Source: Hydnum rufescens UP504 (Eukaryota; Basidiomycota; Agaricomycetes; Cantharellales; Hydnaceae). From it: a stretch of DNA of 64,000 nt. The DNA lies in NCBI GenBank assembly GCA_014904985.1, contig MU128953.1, forward strand, positions 62,001 to 126,000, given 5' to 3'. This document shows positions 38,301 to 48,965 of this stretch, one piece after another. The position numbers were made by a program, and so were the translations under genes. The notes under the pieces were generated by a model. The model ran no database searches, was not told where the DNA came from, and saw only the letters and a list, made by a program, of their open reading frames with translations. Numbering within the stretch: position 1 is the stretch's first letter; the number at the start of each line of letters is the position of its first letter.

Positions 38301-41300
38301 ATGCCCTTCGAAGATGACGACCACGAATCTCTAGACTGGGGAGACGACCCGCGTCTGGAAGATGATGATCGTGAAGATGTAGTGTCTCTGGAAGGAGGTG
38401 ATGAAGACCTGTTCCCTCGCCAGCAACACAAGCGCCTGTTATAGGGAAACCAGCCCCACCTCATTCATCCACGCTTGGGATCTCGCCTCCTCCCTCTCGT
38501 GCACACACCCTTAATGAGTCTCCTAGTGCTCGTGCAGGTCCCACGATGTCCCAGACAACACCAAAGAATAACGCTTCATTTTCATCCATTCTTTCTAAAA
38601 CCTCATCAGGATCGAACAGTGCTGCTCACCCAACGAATTCTAGTGGGCTTTCTGCAGCTTCACATCCATCTTTGCCGCCCAAACCTTCTGAAGCTATTAC
38701 CCTGGCAGCTGAGGCCGCTATCAGCCGCGACTTTCGAAAACGTGAGCGAGACCAGATCTTGGCTCCGGGTATTGCCTCCATGGCGCCAAGGAAGCCCACA
38801 CAGACTGTACATGATATTGTCGACTTACCCCCCGATTGGGAGATTCGGACGTCTCGATCTAGCAACGAGACCTACTACTTCAATATCCGGACGAGTGAGA
38901 CCACTTGGGCCCGACCCCTCGCTGTGCGGACCCGAGATCTTCGCTCAATAACACCGCCCAGGCGGGTGGATGAGCGCGATCGCGAAAGAATTCGCGACAA
39001 TACTAAGGACTCCGCCGAAAGAAACGTCACCAAAGACAGAGGCCGAGAACGGGCGCGAGAGCGCGAGCGGAGCAGGAGCCGGAGTCTTAGCCGGGATCGA
39101 CATCGCTTCCGTGAAACGGAAATTGCACGCTCTCGAGCACCTGGCTGGGACCGCTACAGACCGGAAGAACACAGCACAGATGCCAAAGGTAGAAGCTCGG
39201 AGAAAGACAGACCTCCCAAACTAGTTCCCACACTGCCCGCCAAGGCGGTCGCTTCTTTACCTCCTCGTCCTACATCTACTTTCGAGAATAAGTCCACTGA
39301 CCCTCCACGACGTGCTTCTTCTCGTGACCGTGGGCGGGATTCCGAACTCAAACGTATACCAGTTTCAAAGGATGTCGACCGTGACTCTCGTCACTGGAGT
39401 CCGGCCCGTGATACTGTTGCCCCAGAGCCCATAGCCATGTCCCCGAAACGTGGCCGTCGTGATGACCAGCGCGATGTCGGTCGCAATCTGAATCGAGATG
39501 AAGAACACCGCCCTGTTCGGAATATCACTCGCGATGCGTCTCCGCCTCCGCGCATTCCGGTTTCGACGGTCATTCGGCCAGTAGCATCTCGTCAAGCCAC
39601 CAGCAATCAATCAAAAAGTCATTCTCCAGGAGATCCTGAGCATCATCTCAATTCCCGTGCAAGTTTGTCCCCTCCTAGAGTGCTGCCCCCCAGACGTAGC
39701 CCAAGCCCAGACCATCAGACATCCCGTCGCGCGTCACAGTCACCGATTCCCATAAGTACGTTGAATAATCATTCACATCGCCCTCCCTTCCTCTTCGCTT
39801 TCACGCCCTTGGGTTCCCTCGCCCTTGGTCTACTCCCTCCCTCCCTTCCCCGTTTCCTCTCTACTCCCTCGCCCTACTCTCTCCCTTCCGTGGTCACAGT
39901 GCATGAGACATGACATGGGCAGAAGTACCACATCGGATGTCGGACGATGTCCTCACGTTTCGCCTTTCGCTCTCACGGCGCGGATATCCGCACGAGCACC
40001 ATGCACGTCGTTCTGACAACTTCTTGCTCCCATTTTTATTCCTACAGAACGGAAACGTGCACCTCTTCCTCCGCAACACACTGAATTCCGGCAAAAAAGA
40101 CATACGGTCACAGTGGAACCTGCAATCCAGCCCCCAACTATACCACAAGCCCCTAAAGCTCATGATAGAGTCAGGAGCGGACGCGAATATGGCATGCCTC
40201 CTGCCAAAGGTGCGGTGGTGTCTTCCCGTTCCCAGCTCGTTGGTGGATCCCAATGTTCCGATCTCCGTAGAACCCCAACCGTTCCAGGTGCTCCATCTGG
40301 GCCGCGGGGTGATCGACAGATTATCCCTCAGTTAGTCATTAAGGATGCTTCGCATCCTGACTTCGCTTCACAGTCCAAACCCCCACCATCCGGGCCTTCA
40401 AAGCGTGTCCTCGCTCTACCGGACGTTGGCGATAGCCCCAAAGGGCTTCCCACAGGTCCTCGTGCTAAGACTGCCATTCCACCTTCCCCTGATACCGAAA
40501 GACCGTTGAAACCGTCGCCATTACCACTGCCCAATCCCCTTCAGGTGCGGTCCCCACCCTCTCATCTCGCTTCGAACGGAAACGCAATGGCTCGTCGTAA
40601 CAAGATTGAGCATGATCGTGACGAGGCAATAAACTTGCGAGAGCAGGTTTGTCCCATTTCCGTTTTTTCTCTTTCAGTCTGTAACAGTCCATTTTAGGAG
40701 CGTTTATTAGAGGAAAAGGCCCGAGCATCTCAACGCAAGAAGCGTGAGGGTTCTCAGTCACCACCTCCGCCAGTCAAGTTACGGCGCCTAACGTCCCGTT
40801 CTCCGGCTCGAAACCGCCGACCCGAAGCTCTGTTATCTAGTCCCTCAGTTGCAAATAATTTAGGGCACAAAAATACTGGTTCCAATGCCGTCCCCGTAGC
40901 GAATGTGCGACCCATTGGGGGGTCAGCTCCACTAGGTCCAGAAATTGTTATGGACTCGGTGCGTCCGGTTCTTAATTGCCTTGGCATCTAGTTCTATCTT
41001 ATCAGTATTCTTTATAGCCGATCCCAGAGCGACCAACTATTCTTGTGATGGGCACTCCTAACGCTCACCGATTTGATGATCAGCGCCCTGAAGGTGGTAC
41101 TAGCATCGGAGCTACGATTGATTCTAACGCTGGACGGCCTTCTCGAGGCTCAAGACTGTCCAATGGTGATCAAAATAACGAACGCGGGGACCGAGTTCAC
41201 GATCCCGGTCCCGATAGCTATCGTCGCGTGTCTCCACTCCCAAGGCGAGGTGTAGATAGCAGGCAGGCCCGAAGCCCTCCGCGACACAATCAAGATCACC

Positions 41301-41632
41301 GATCCAATAACGAATATATGAATGTTGATCACGGCGATCCTCCACCGGTCCAGGACGATATTCAGCGACCCAATTCGCTATTGCAGCGCCTTTCGTTGAC
41401 TACCAGGTCGGGCGAGCATCCACCCTCGCAAACGGCTGCTGTCCTTATCTCGTTGCGCGACAGGATAGCCGATTCAGCAGACGACTCTCGGGTCTCACCC
41501 AGGGACGACCAGCAGGGAAATGAGGGTGATACACCCGAATATTACACCGATGGTCCATCAGGTGGTCTCCAGGCAGGACGCAAAAAAAAGAAGGGAGGGA
41601 GATCTGGTCGACCTAGGTCTGGCCGCCGATGA
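38301..41632 (+). CDS. WW-domain, Arg/Ser-rich protein (likely pre-mRNA processing)
   Basis: The ATG at 38301 opens an acidic N-terminus (MPFEDDDHESLDWGDDPRLE). To stay in frame a 53-base intron (38371-38423) with a weak GTGAAG donor is needed. After it come TQAPVIGKPAPPHSSTLGIS and a WW domain at about 38830-38930 (LPPDWEIRTSRSSNETYYFN, IRTSETTWARPL) with both signature tryptophans and the Tyr-Tyr-Phe strand. A long region of RD/RE/RS dipeptides follows, as in splicing factors. A 292-base intron (39756-40047) with a pyrimidine-rich interior comes next. Later exons contain KRAPLPPQHTEFRQKR, IEHDRDEAINLREQ joined to ERLLEEKARASQRKKREG, then PIPERPTILVMGTPNAHRFD. The C-terminus is GRKKKKGGRSGRPRSGRR. 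WW domains bind proline-rich ligands. The RS and basic content suggests an RNA-processing role, which is inference. It is not assigned to a named family. Confidence 0.82.
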
Positions 41633-41849
41633 CTTTCGATGTGCGGTCTTTTTGAACCTTTTTATGTTCCTGTGACGCGGCACCTCCCCAACCTCACTCA
41701 TCTTTCCATCCCCATTTTGTCCCCTTGGCAAGTCATTGAAGGAACCAACTTGCGTGCTTTGGCTGATATGTGCAGTAATTTCAAGAATTCAGATAACTGC
41801 TCAGCATCGCCTTCTATTGTACATTTCTCTAAAATCATATCTACGAGTT

Positions 41850-43247
41850 CTATGTCGTGATGTGGGGCATTCCTTGAGGGTCCCAAAGTTCATTCAAGAC
41901 AGCAGCAAGCCTAACACCGGCCATAGCAAGGAGCTTCTCAATAACTAGCTCATTGCGAATCCGACCGGCATACCAAGGTGAATCTAGTTCGACCAAGTCT
42001 CGAGGAGGAATGGGAACGGGGGTACTGTGAGGGGGTGCGTTGGAGAGAAAGCGGGGCCAGATAAGAGTGCTGTTGCAATTCAAATCATGGATGGGGCGAG
42101 CCCAATGAAGAGGGCAGACCGGGAGGTCTACAGTAGACATCGAAGCTGGCCACGGTGTAGAGAACGGCAAGGGGAGTGAGAGGGGGGATTGGAGATCGTC
42201 CGAAGAAGATGCTGTCGCCCCCTCTTCCACTTCGGATACAGCAAAGATGGAATCCAATGGGATGCCTTCGAATGGAAATGCATTCAGATGGACAGGAGGC
42301 CCAGGAAAGCCACTCATCCTTCCACCACCCCAAAATACCTTCCCAGGTGATGAACCGAACGTAAGAATCATAGATAGCGCCTCGCAATGCAGATTCGATG
42401 CGACGCCTTAAAAACGTATGAATGGAAATAACAGAGGAAGTAAAGGTCACGAACTGACGATGGAAGGGGCTGAGTGTAGTTGGTCAAAGTTCGAAGCGCT
42501 TTGGCAATGAGACGGCCATCCCATACAGAATGCAGATCTGTTGAAATGTTGCTGATAAGCAAAGACTAGGCCAAAGTATCTCAACGAGAGTTATTCCTAC
42601 TAGTGATTCGGCGGTCGAAGCGGACTCGGTCTACAATCTAGGCGTTTCAAAGGGGGCATTTCAAAACAAATAAAAGACACGCACCATCATTACCCCCCCG
42701 GTCACGACCTGTTAAATGTAGAGGCATATGCAAATCTCCCATGAAGTGGATGAGGTATCTCAAAGCAAAATCTTGTTCGTGCCTGAATATGGTTTACCAT
42801 GAGGGATATAGTTGACTACCAGAGAATCATAACATACCCAGCAAGGAAAGAGACACCCATTGTTGAATTAACAATTCCGACCAGGACATTGCGCCGCGCA
42901 TCCTTCCATCCGCTTTCACCAAACGTACAATGATCGGCGGGCCAGTCGTCATTGCCATTCACGTAGTGGAGAGGGCCTGTATATGCATTTCTAACGGTGT
43001 CGGCCCAGGCTGCAACGGGTGCAAGGTGGCATTTCGCGGATTCCGGCAATATCTGACATAATTGTTGGCGGGAGGTGGGGGTAAGAAATATTTGAGCGAT
43101 AGTAGCTACACTGCAATCGAGGAATCAGGACCTGGAAGGGCGCAATATTGAACAAGATTCGTACATCTGGTGCCCAGCTGCGCCCCACGCAAATACCCAA
43201 GGCAATTGGGCAAGGGAGAGCATCAACAACACTGGCCCTAGGATCAT
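41850..43247 (-). CDS. Secreted S1/P1 family nuclease
   Basis: A zinc-dependent nuclease that degrades single-stranded nucleic acids, secreted or vacuolar in fungi. The start at 43247 gives a signal peptide, MILGPVLLMLSLAQLPWVFA, cleaved before WGAAGHQM; the mature Trp-1 and this His are zinc ligands in the family. Later exons contain LPESAKCHLAPVAAWADTVR, with the conserved WAD, and HYVNGNDDWPADHCTF. The central zinc site is ALRYLIHFMGDLHMPLHLTG followed by RDRGGND. STDLHSVWDGRLIAKAL supplies the HSVWD motif. The C-terminal exon ends RLAAVLNELWDPQGMPHITT at 41850. All key ligands visible by eye are present, so it is likely active. It converges on the WW-domain gene. Confidence 0.93.
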
Positions 43248-43606
43248 GATCAAGCGAGGGTCACGGAAATATTTGGTAGCAGAGCGTGTAAGTGTCCAGG
43301 GGTATCAGACTTGTTCCAAGAGGTGTCGATGTCAAGTAACCACTGGGAGAAAGGGGTTTGTATAGGGGGCCAATTGCGAGTCACACGTGACCTGGTGGGC
43401 GGTCCTCCGCGTCGGCAGCACCTATGAATTTGTTGAGTGCGTTGGGGTCCAGCCTCGACCCCTTGTGATCATTGTGAGCGCGTTGGCGCAAGTGGCTGAA
43501 CAGTGGGACTCAGTTGTCCTTCTAGATCCTCCTTCTCTCTCTACTGGCACTAGTACCCAGAACACGCGCTTATTTGGCACCGCGAGGCCAACAATCCGCC
43601 CCAGCC
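43248..43606. other. Intergenic, divergent promoters
   Basis: About 360 bp between the nuclease start and the next gene's start. Nothing else recognised. Confidence 0.5.
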
Positions 43607-44611
43607 ATGACAGAAACATCTAGGTTGAATACTGCGCTGATAATTCTCACCTTCGTACATTCTCTGTACATCATGTACATCATCGTGTTCTGCCCTCCTC
43701 CAAATGTATTCAAATCTCTGGGAATACCTCTGACCATACCAACTTCAGCTATCCGAGATGCCCTCATCGCCCTTTCTCCATCTGAAACCCTTCCTCCATC
43801 TCTCGAAGCCCTCCTTGTCCGCCTTCGATCATTCGATGCTCGGGCGTTGTATATCCGTTTTGGGCACGACGCGGTCCAATATTGTGATTACTGCCATTCG
43901 TTCTCTGATTTTGGCATGTTCGCCATTCCTGCGGCTGCTCTCCAATATATACGCACAACAGCTGCGGTTGGTCTTATGACTGTTCGTAACAGTGGGAGAC
44001 GAGGGTCGCGGTGCGTCTTTTCAGCTAAACAAATTCTACCTTATTTGAACAAGGCCCCTAGGAAGTGGGCCGTCGGCGCTCTCGTGATGGGTGCAGTGTT
44101 GGAAGGATGGATATTAGCCACGGTCGACGTCCAGTTTTCAGGAAACGGCGAGAATGTAACAATGGTATGGCCCAGAACTGCTAGAATAGGCCCCTAGCTA
44201 ATCACAAGATGAAAGTGGCATGACAGGGCGTGGTATTTCCGGCAAACGATGTTTCTGCTCCTTCCAGTGTGCCTCCATCTGTTACCACCAGAAAACAACG
44301 CACTATCGCCATCAGTGACGCTACCGAGTGCACTTCAATCGGTTGAACGTCTAGTGGGATCATTACAGGTCCTTGACAACGTCCGAGCAACTTCAATGCG
44401 CGAAGGGTACCATCGGGCACGGGTAGCCGAATTCTGGGAGGAAGAGGCCCGACTAGCTGACTCTGCCACCCACGACGAGGACGTTCAAGAAGAGGCTGGC
44501 CGTGCTGGCCTTGGGTACGTCGAGGCCGGCGCACCCCTGGCTGTTGCAGCCAAAGAGATTGCCATACAGTGGAAGGCGCTGATGCTGCAGGTGTTAGGAG
44601 CCGGATTGTAA
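43607..44611 (+). CDS. Uncharacterised fungal membrane protein, about 310 residues
   Basis: Two exons: 43607 to about 44165, and about 44215-44611, joined by a short GTATGG...AAAG intron. The start MTETSRLNTALIILTFVHSL enters the first membrane span (ALIILTFVHSLYIMYIIVFC). A cytosolic or lumenal region follows with CPPPNVFKSLGIPLTIPTSA and RFGHDAVQYCDYCHSFSDFG, where a CDYC pair recalls a metal- or disulphide-binding site. A second span lies at WAVGALVMGAVLEGWILATV and a third around TMFLLLPVCLHLLPP. The rest is an alpha-helical soluble tail (SVERLVGSLQVLDNVRATSM ...AIQWKALMLQVLGAGL). The layout looks like a conserved fungal family, but I cannot name it. An in-frame ATG at 43574 is an alternative start. 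Confidence 0.75.
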
Positions 44612-44740
44612 TAACATTGGAATAGGAAGGTGGAGTTAGCCGCGGATTGCACAGATTGTCCCCCCTCTCGTTTAGACATCAGAGAGCATTGGTTTCTTTT
44701 ATATTATCCTCGTCTTGCTCTGTCTTCATCGTGCTCTTCA

Positions 44741-46838
44741 ATGGCGGACTCTTCAGCTTTGCCTCCCCCACCGTCAGATGACGATGTTGTTCCAGACCCT
44801 CTCATTCAGGATGCTCCAATCTCACTGTCCGAAAGTACCGATGGGAGCGAGGGGGGAAAGCTTAAGATGATTGTTCAACTTGTTAAGAGATGCCTGGGTG
44901 TCAAGGACATCGCTGCCCTGTGTGTAGTCCGCCACACCGAACTGGGACAAGGGCTGATTGGATTTCCTATTCCAGGAGGATATCTCTCCCTGCCTCCCTC
45001 CTCGAGCCAATCCCTAACCTAGAGTACTGGACTTACCTTGACAGACCTGATCTCTTTGCAGCGTAGGCCTCTCTTTTTTCTCTGGATTGAATGTCGCGAC
45101 CCAGGCACGATCCGAGTGCTCATGCACGTTTGTTCTAATTCATCTCCAGCATCAATGATTCCACCGATCCCTTCGAGCGCCTGCTGGCGGTTCTCCGCTT
45201 CTCGTTCAGTAAGGATCTTAAATTCATTGTGAGTGATGGAAACGTCGACCGCCCATCTTGGCAAGTTCACTCCCCTCCCTTCCCCAGCACGGAAAAATCG
45301 TCAAGCCATATAACTCGGTGCTTGGGGAGCACTTTCGCGCTCACTGGACTGTAAAACCAGTGTCATACCCCTCGGACCCAACGGAACCTCCGATCGTGCA
45401 TTCACACTTCCGGTCCCCATCGTCTTCTACCAGCACCCCGAGCGAATCCGCCTCTGTGAAGAGCTCTGGCTCGAAGAAGAGTTGGGCAGGCCGAACTCAG
45501 AATGGCATCGTCAACGGTGACGACTCCGGTGCTGTGGATCTGAGAAGTGCCCTGGCGGCAGATACATCCAAGACTAGCCTCGCTAAGTCCTCGGTGACAG
45601 GTCCTGAGGCCCTTCGAGTCGTTTTCATAGTGAGTTTTAAGGCTGCAAGTGCATGGATTTAATTTTGACAGGTTCACACTGTAGACTGAGCAAGTATCCC
45701 ATCATCCTCCAATATCTTCATTCCATTGTGCGGTACCTGAAAAGGGGATCCAAGCAAGCGGCGTTGATCAAATCAGTGCCAAGATCTCTGGGACTAGTAC
45801 GTTCGTGTGAAGATTCTCAGTGGCACTGCTAAAGGTTTCCACTAGGCGTACGAGTGCAACCCGGGGATGCCAACAAGGGCATTTTCATCAAACTTACATC
45901 GGGTCCTGGCGCAGGAGAATCGTATCAGATCACCCATCCAGTCGCGACTGTTAATGGCTTGCTGCGGGGAAGTCCCTATGCTACAATTTGTGAATCGGTA
46001 GGTCCGCGTTGCCTCGTTTGTGCGGATGTGCTTACGGGTTGGATCCCTATCTTTAGACCATAATTACTTGCACCAGTCCTCGCGCGAAACAGCACCTTCG
46101 TGTCATAATAGAGTATAAAGACGAGGTTCGTATTCATTCGAGGGCTCGGGACGATCTGACACCATCTACCCTTAGGCATGGATCGGGAGAGCACAGTACC
46201 TAGTGGAGGGTGTTATCCACCAATACGACCCAGGAAATGATGGCCATAAAGAGTGGACTCGAGTGAAGCATGTTCCATCTACCCACATCATTGCGATGTT
46301 CGAAGGGAGCTGGCGCACGCGCATTTATTGGAGACGCGTAGGGGAGGCTGTGCGTGTTGACAAGTCCCCGGTTTTTGAAAGATGCGTACGCTGATCATCT
46401 GCTTTCCGCCAGAGGAGACAGATGCTGATCGACCTCTCGACGCTGGCTGTCGTGCCCAAGACTGTAAGACCCCTCGATCAACAAGATGCTTTTGAGTCAC
46501 GCAAACTCTGGGAAGCTGTTACGAGTGAGCCCGACTGTCTTCCCCGCTACCGGTGCTGGGAACCGAGACTTTTTTGTAGGTAATTTATTGAGGCGAAACT
46601 TCGGGGAAGCCACCAAGAAGAAGCAGATCATCGAGCAAGCCCAACGAGATCGCGCTGCTGAGCGGAAACAGAAGGGTATCGAGTGCGCCTCCAGGAATCC
46701 TATGCACTAGTCGATATGCTCATTTCCCATTTTAGATTTAAGCCTGTATATTTCCATGCGGACATATCCACTGGGGCGCCGAGATTATCAGATGCTGGAC
46801 GGAAGGCAATAGAGGCCGAGTTCGCTTCGCAACCTTGA
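44741..46838 (+). CDS. Oxysterol-binding protein homologue (OSBP/Osh, Kes1-like)
   Basis: A lipid-transfer protein that exchanges sterol or other lipids with PI4P between membranes. Starts at 44741 (MADSSALPPPPSDDDVVPDP) with no PH domain, so it is a short Kes1-like type. Core motifs are VQLVKRCLGVKDIAAL, DPFERLLAVLRFSFSKDLKF, KPYNSVLGEHFRAHW and the family fingerprint EQVSHHPPIS at about 45688-45717. Later exons read GDANKGIFIKLTSGPGAGES, YLVEGVIHQYDPGNDGHKEW and FEGSWRTRIYWRR. The C-terminus is DQQDAFESRKLWEAVT, then FGEATKKKQIIEQAQRDRAA, then FKPVYFHADISTGAPRLSDA, ending EFASQP. A serine-rich insert (about 45415-45600) interrupts the core between KPYNSVLGEHF and EQVSHHPP; it is larger than in yeast Kes1. 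Many small introns. Confidence 0.93.
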
Positions 46839-48470
46839 CGTGGGCCCATCATCTAGCATCAAATCCCCAGCACCCATCATCACGTAAACGTCCGAGGTCA
46901 TGTATACTACTCACGATTTTTTCGATCACGAATCGGAACGGACAGCCATCTTTCCCCTTGATATACCCCCTGTGAATATCGATTATGTTCATCACCCCCT
47001 CACCGTAGTTCATCTCCGAACCATGCCCCTCTCCTTTTTTTCCCTTGATGACTTCAAACTTCGTCCATTCTACACGCATTCTGTAGATGACTTCGATGTC
47101 TGACGTCAGATTTATGATTGTTTACGCCTTACACCTCAAGGCGACGCGCAACTTCTTCATATGATCTCCGGGAGTGAATCGCAATGGTTTGGAGGAGTTT
47201 ATGTGCGTCATTTGATTCGGCCAACTACCAGCGATCCTAAAGTACCAATAAAGCTTCTGAGATACTTCCTTGGCTTTCTGGAACTGTCACCCCGATCACC
47301 TGTTCGTGCGGCATCTTTATGATAAGCAGAATTATGGGGGGTCATTGGCTTATCATGGCTCCTGTACCATTAATGGTTTAGAACACTGGTAATACAAAAA
47401 GCAAAGAACATCTCGGGTCATCTCATTTGGTTGGTCGACCTGCCCGTCGATCTGCCCGTCGTTGGTTGAGCTGGACTCGAGAGTCAGTGATTGGTTCCAG
47501 GGTGGATAGCGAAAAACAAACCCAGGCAGACTTGCACTCTTGCAAACACCCAATCAGAGCCTATTCACCCACCGAGGCGGTTACGAGCTCACCGCGATAG
47601 ATTCGAAACAGTTCGAGGCATTTATCTCGGTCGTAGTTATTCTGTCAACCAACTATGTAATCAACGGATAAGGGCTCTGGGGGAGGAACATGGAGTTACT
47701 TTATCTAGACATGACATCGATGCTTTTGAGGCTTCATGACATGGACTTTTCGCATTTAATCAAGAAGAGGCCACCGTAACACTACATCGGAGCTCACTCG
47801 ATGAAATGGGAGTCACTCGCTCTTCCCTGCCAGTGAAATAAGGATCAAATGCGGGGATAAGATATCAATTTTCACAGACAAAACAACCAGACAAGTACCT
47901 GGAAGGCCTCTCGATAATTGATGTTATTTTTCCCTTGATCCTCTGAAGTTGACATGTGCGGGGCGGGACTTGCCGGATTCAACCCAACTGTACTGTTACT
48001 ACTGTAGTAGGCTCCCCTGACTCTGACCCATTGCAATAGATTATTAATAGATGACATGCGTACCTGTAATGGAACCTAGAGCAACGCTGGGAACTGGGAG
48101 GACAGAAGTGCGGGAACGAAGAATTATGGTACTCACCGCCGTAACTTACCGAGGATATCATTACCAAAGTAGGAAGTTTTGTGCACATTCCATGCAAATA
48201 CTGCACTCCTCATAAGTGTATGACTCGAATTTTTGCGTGACGTGACGCTTTCTAGCTAACAATAGTCTGAGTACAGCAGTTAGAGAATTATGAAAACAAT
48301 CATTCACTCGTAAAAATCATTAAGTGGGGAGGGCTTGTATGATTATTACGATAGCACCATGAACCTCCTGGTGAACTGTCCTATTACGGTAGACGAGCAC
48401 CGCCAGGTCAAAAGTTTTTTTTTTTGTTTCCGGGGTACCTTCTGCCTGCATGTTCCCTAGTGCTATCATA
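46839..48470. other. Gene-poor stretch
   Basis: About 1.6 kb after the oxysterol-binding gene. Short frames exist at 46900-47103 and 47491-47739 on the plus strand without any family signal. No RNA gene recognised. Confidence 0.5.
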
Positions 48471-48491
48471 CTGTACGCGCCATAAGTCTAT
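48471..48491 (+). repeat. Left terminal inverted repeat
   Basis: 21 bases that match the right end in reverse complement with one mismatch (G versus A at the seventh base). Confidence 0.7.
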
Positions 48492-48944
48492 GAAAGCGTA
48501 ACATAACGCCTCAAAAGTACGGTGCAACGATCTGAGAAATAACGTAACAACCCGAGGAGGGCTTTCATACCTTCTCGAGTCCAGCGTAACGGCCTCAAAA
48601 TCCGTCCCAGACATAAGATGATGAAAATTAATATTTAGAGGCCTTCCCAAGGCCCCAAAAATGAATTTTAGCTTCAACTTAATAAAAGCGCAGGGGAGAA
48701 AAGTGCCTATCCAGGCCCCGGCTATTTCCGGGAGCTTTTTTGCGGAAACTCAATGCTCAAAAGTCAGAATTGGATGCTAAATTGGCACAAAAGGTATGAT
48801 TTCGGGTACTTTTTGGGGTCCACATAGAGAACAATGGAAAACAGAGCCTCACGGGGGCCTTTGTTACCTCTCAGTTTTTTGGCGTAACGCATAAGAAAGG
48901 GGCGATTATTTGTGTTAGCTCTAAAGTCCGTAACGTAACGCTAA

Positions 48945-48965
48945 ATAGACTTATGGCGTGTACAG
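48945..48965 (-). repeat. Right terminal inverted repeat
   Basis: Reverse complement of the left end with one mismatch. Confidence 0.7.

Larger units (their letters stand above)
48471..48965. mobile_element. 495 bp non-autonomous element with 21 bp terminal inverted repeats (MITE-like)
   Basis: The left end 48471-48491 (CTGTACGCGCCATAAGTCTA plus T) and the reverse complement of the right end 48945-48965 differ at one base in 21. The inside has no coding potential. Several copies of CGTAAC or its complement lie near both ends, as expected for transposase binding sites. No obvious target-site duplication is visible, so the exact borders may be off by a few bases or the duplication has decayed. 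It resembles a miniature inverted-repeat DNA transposon; the superfamily is not known. Confidence 0.6.
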
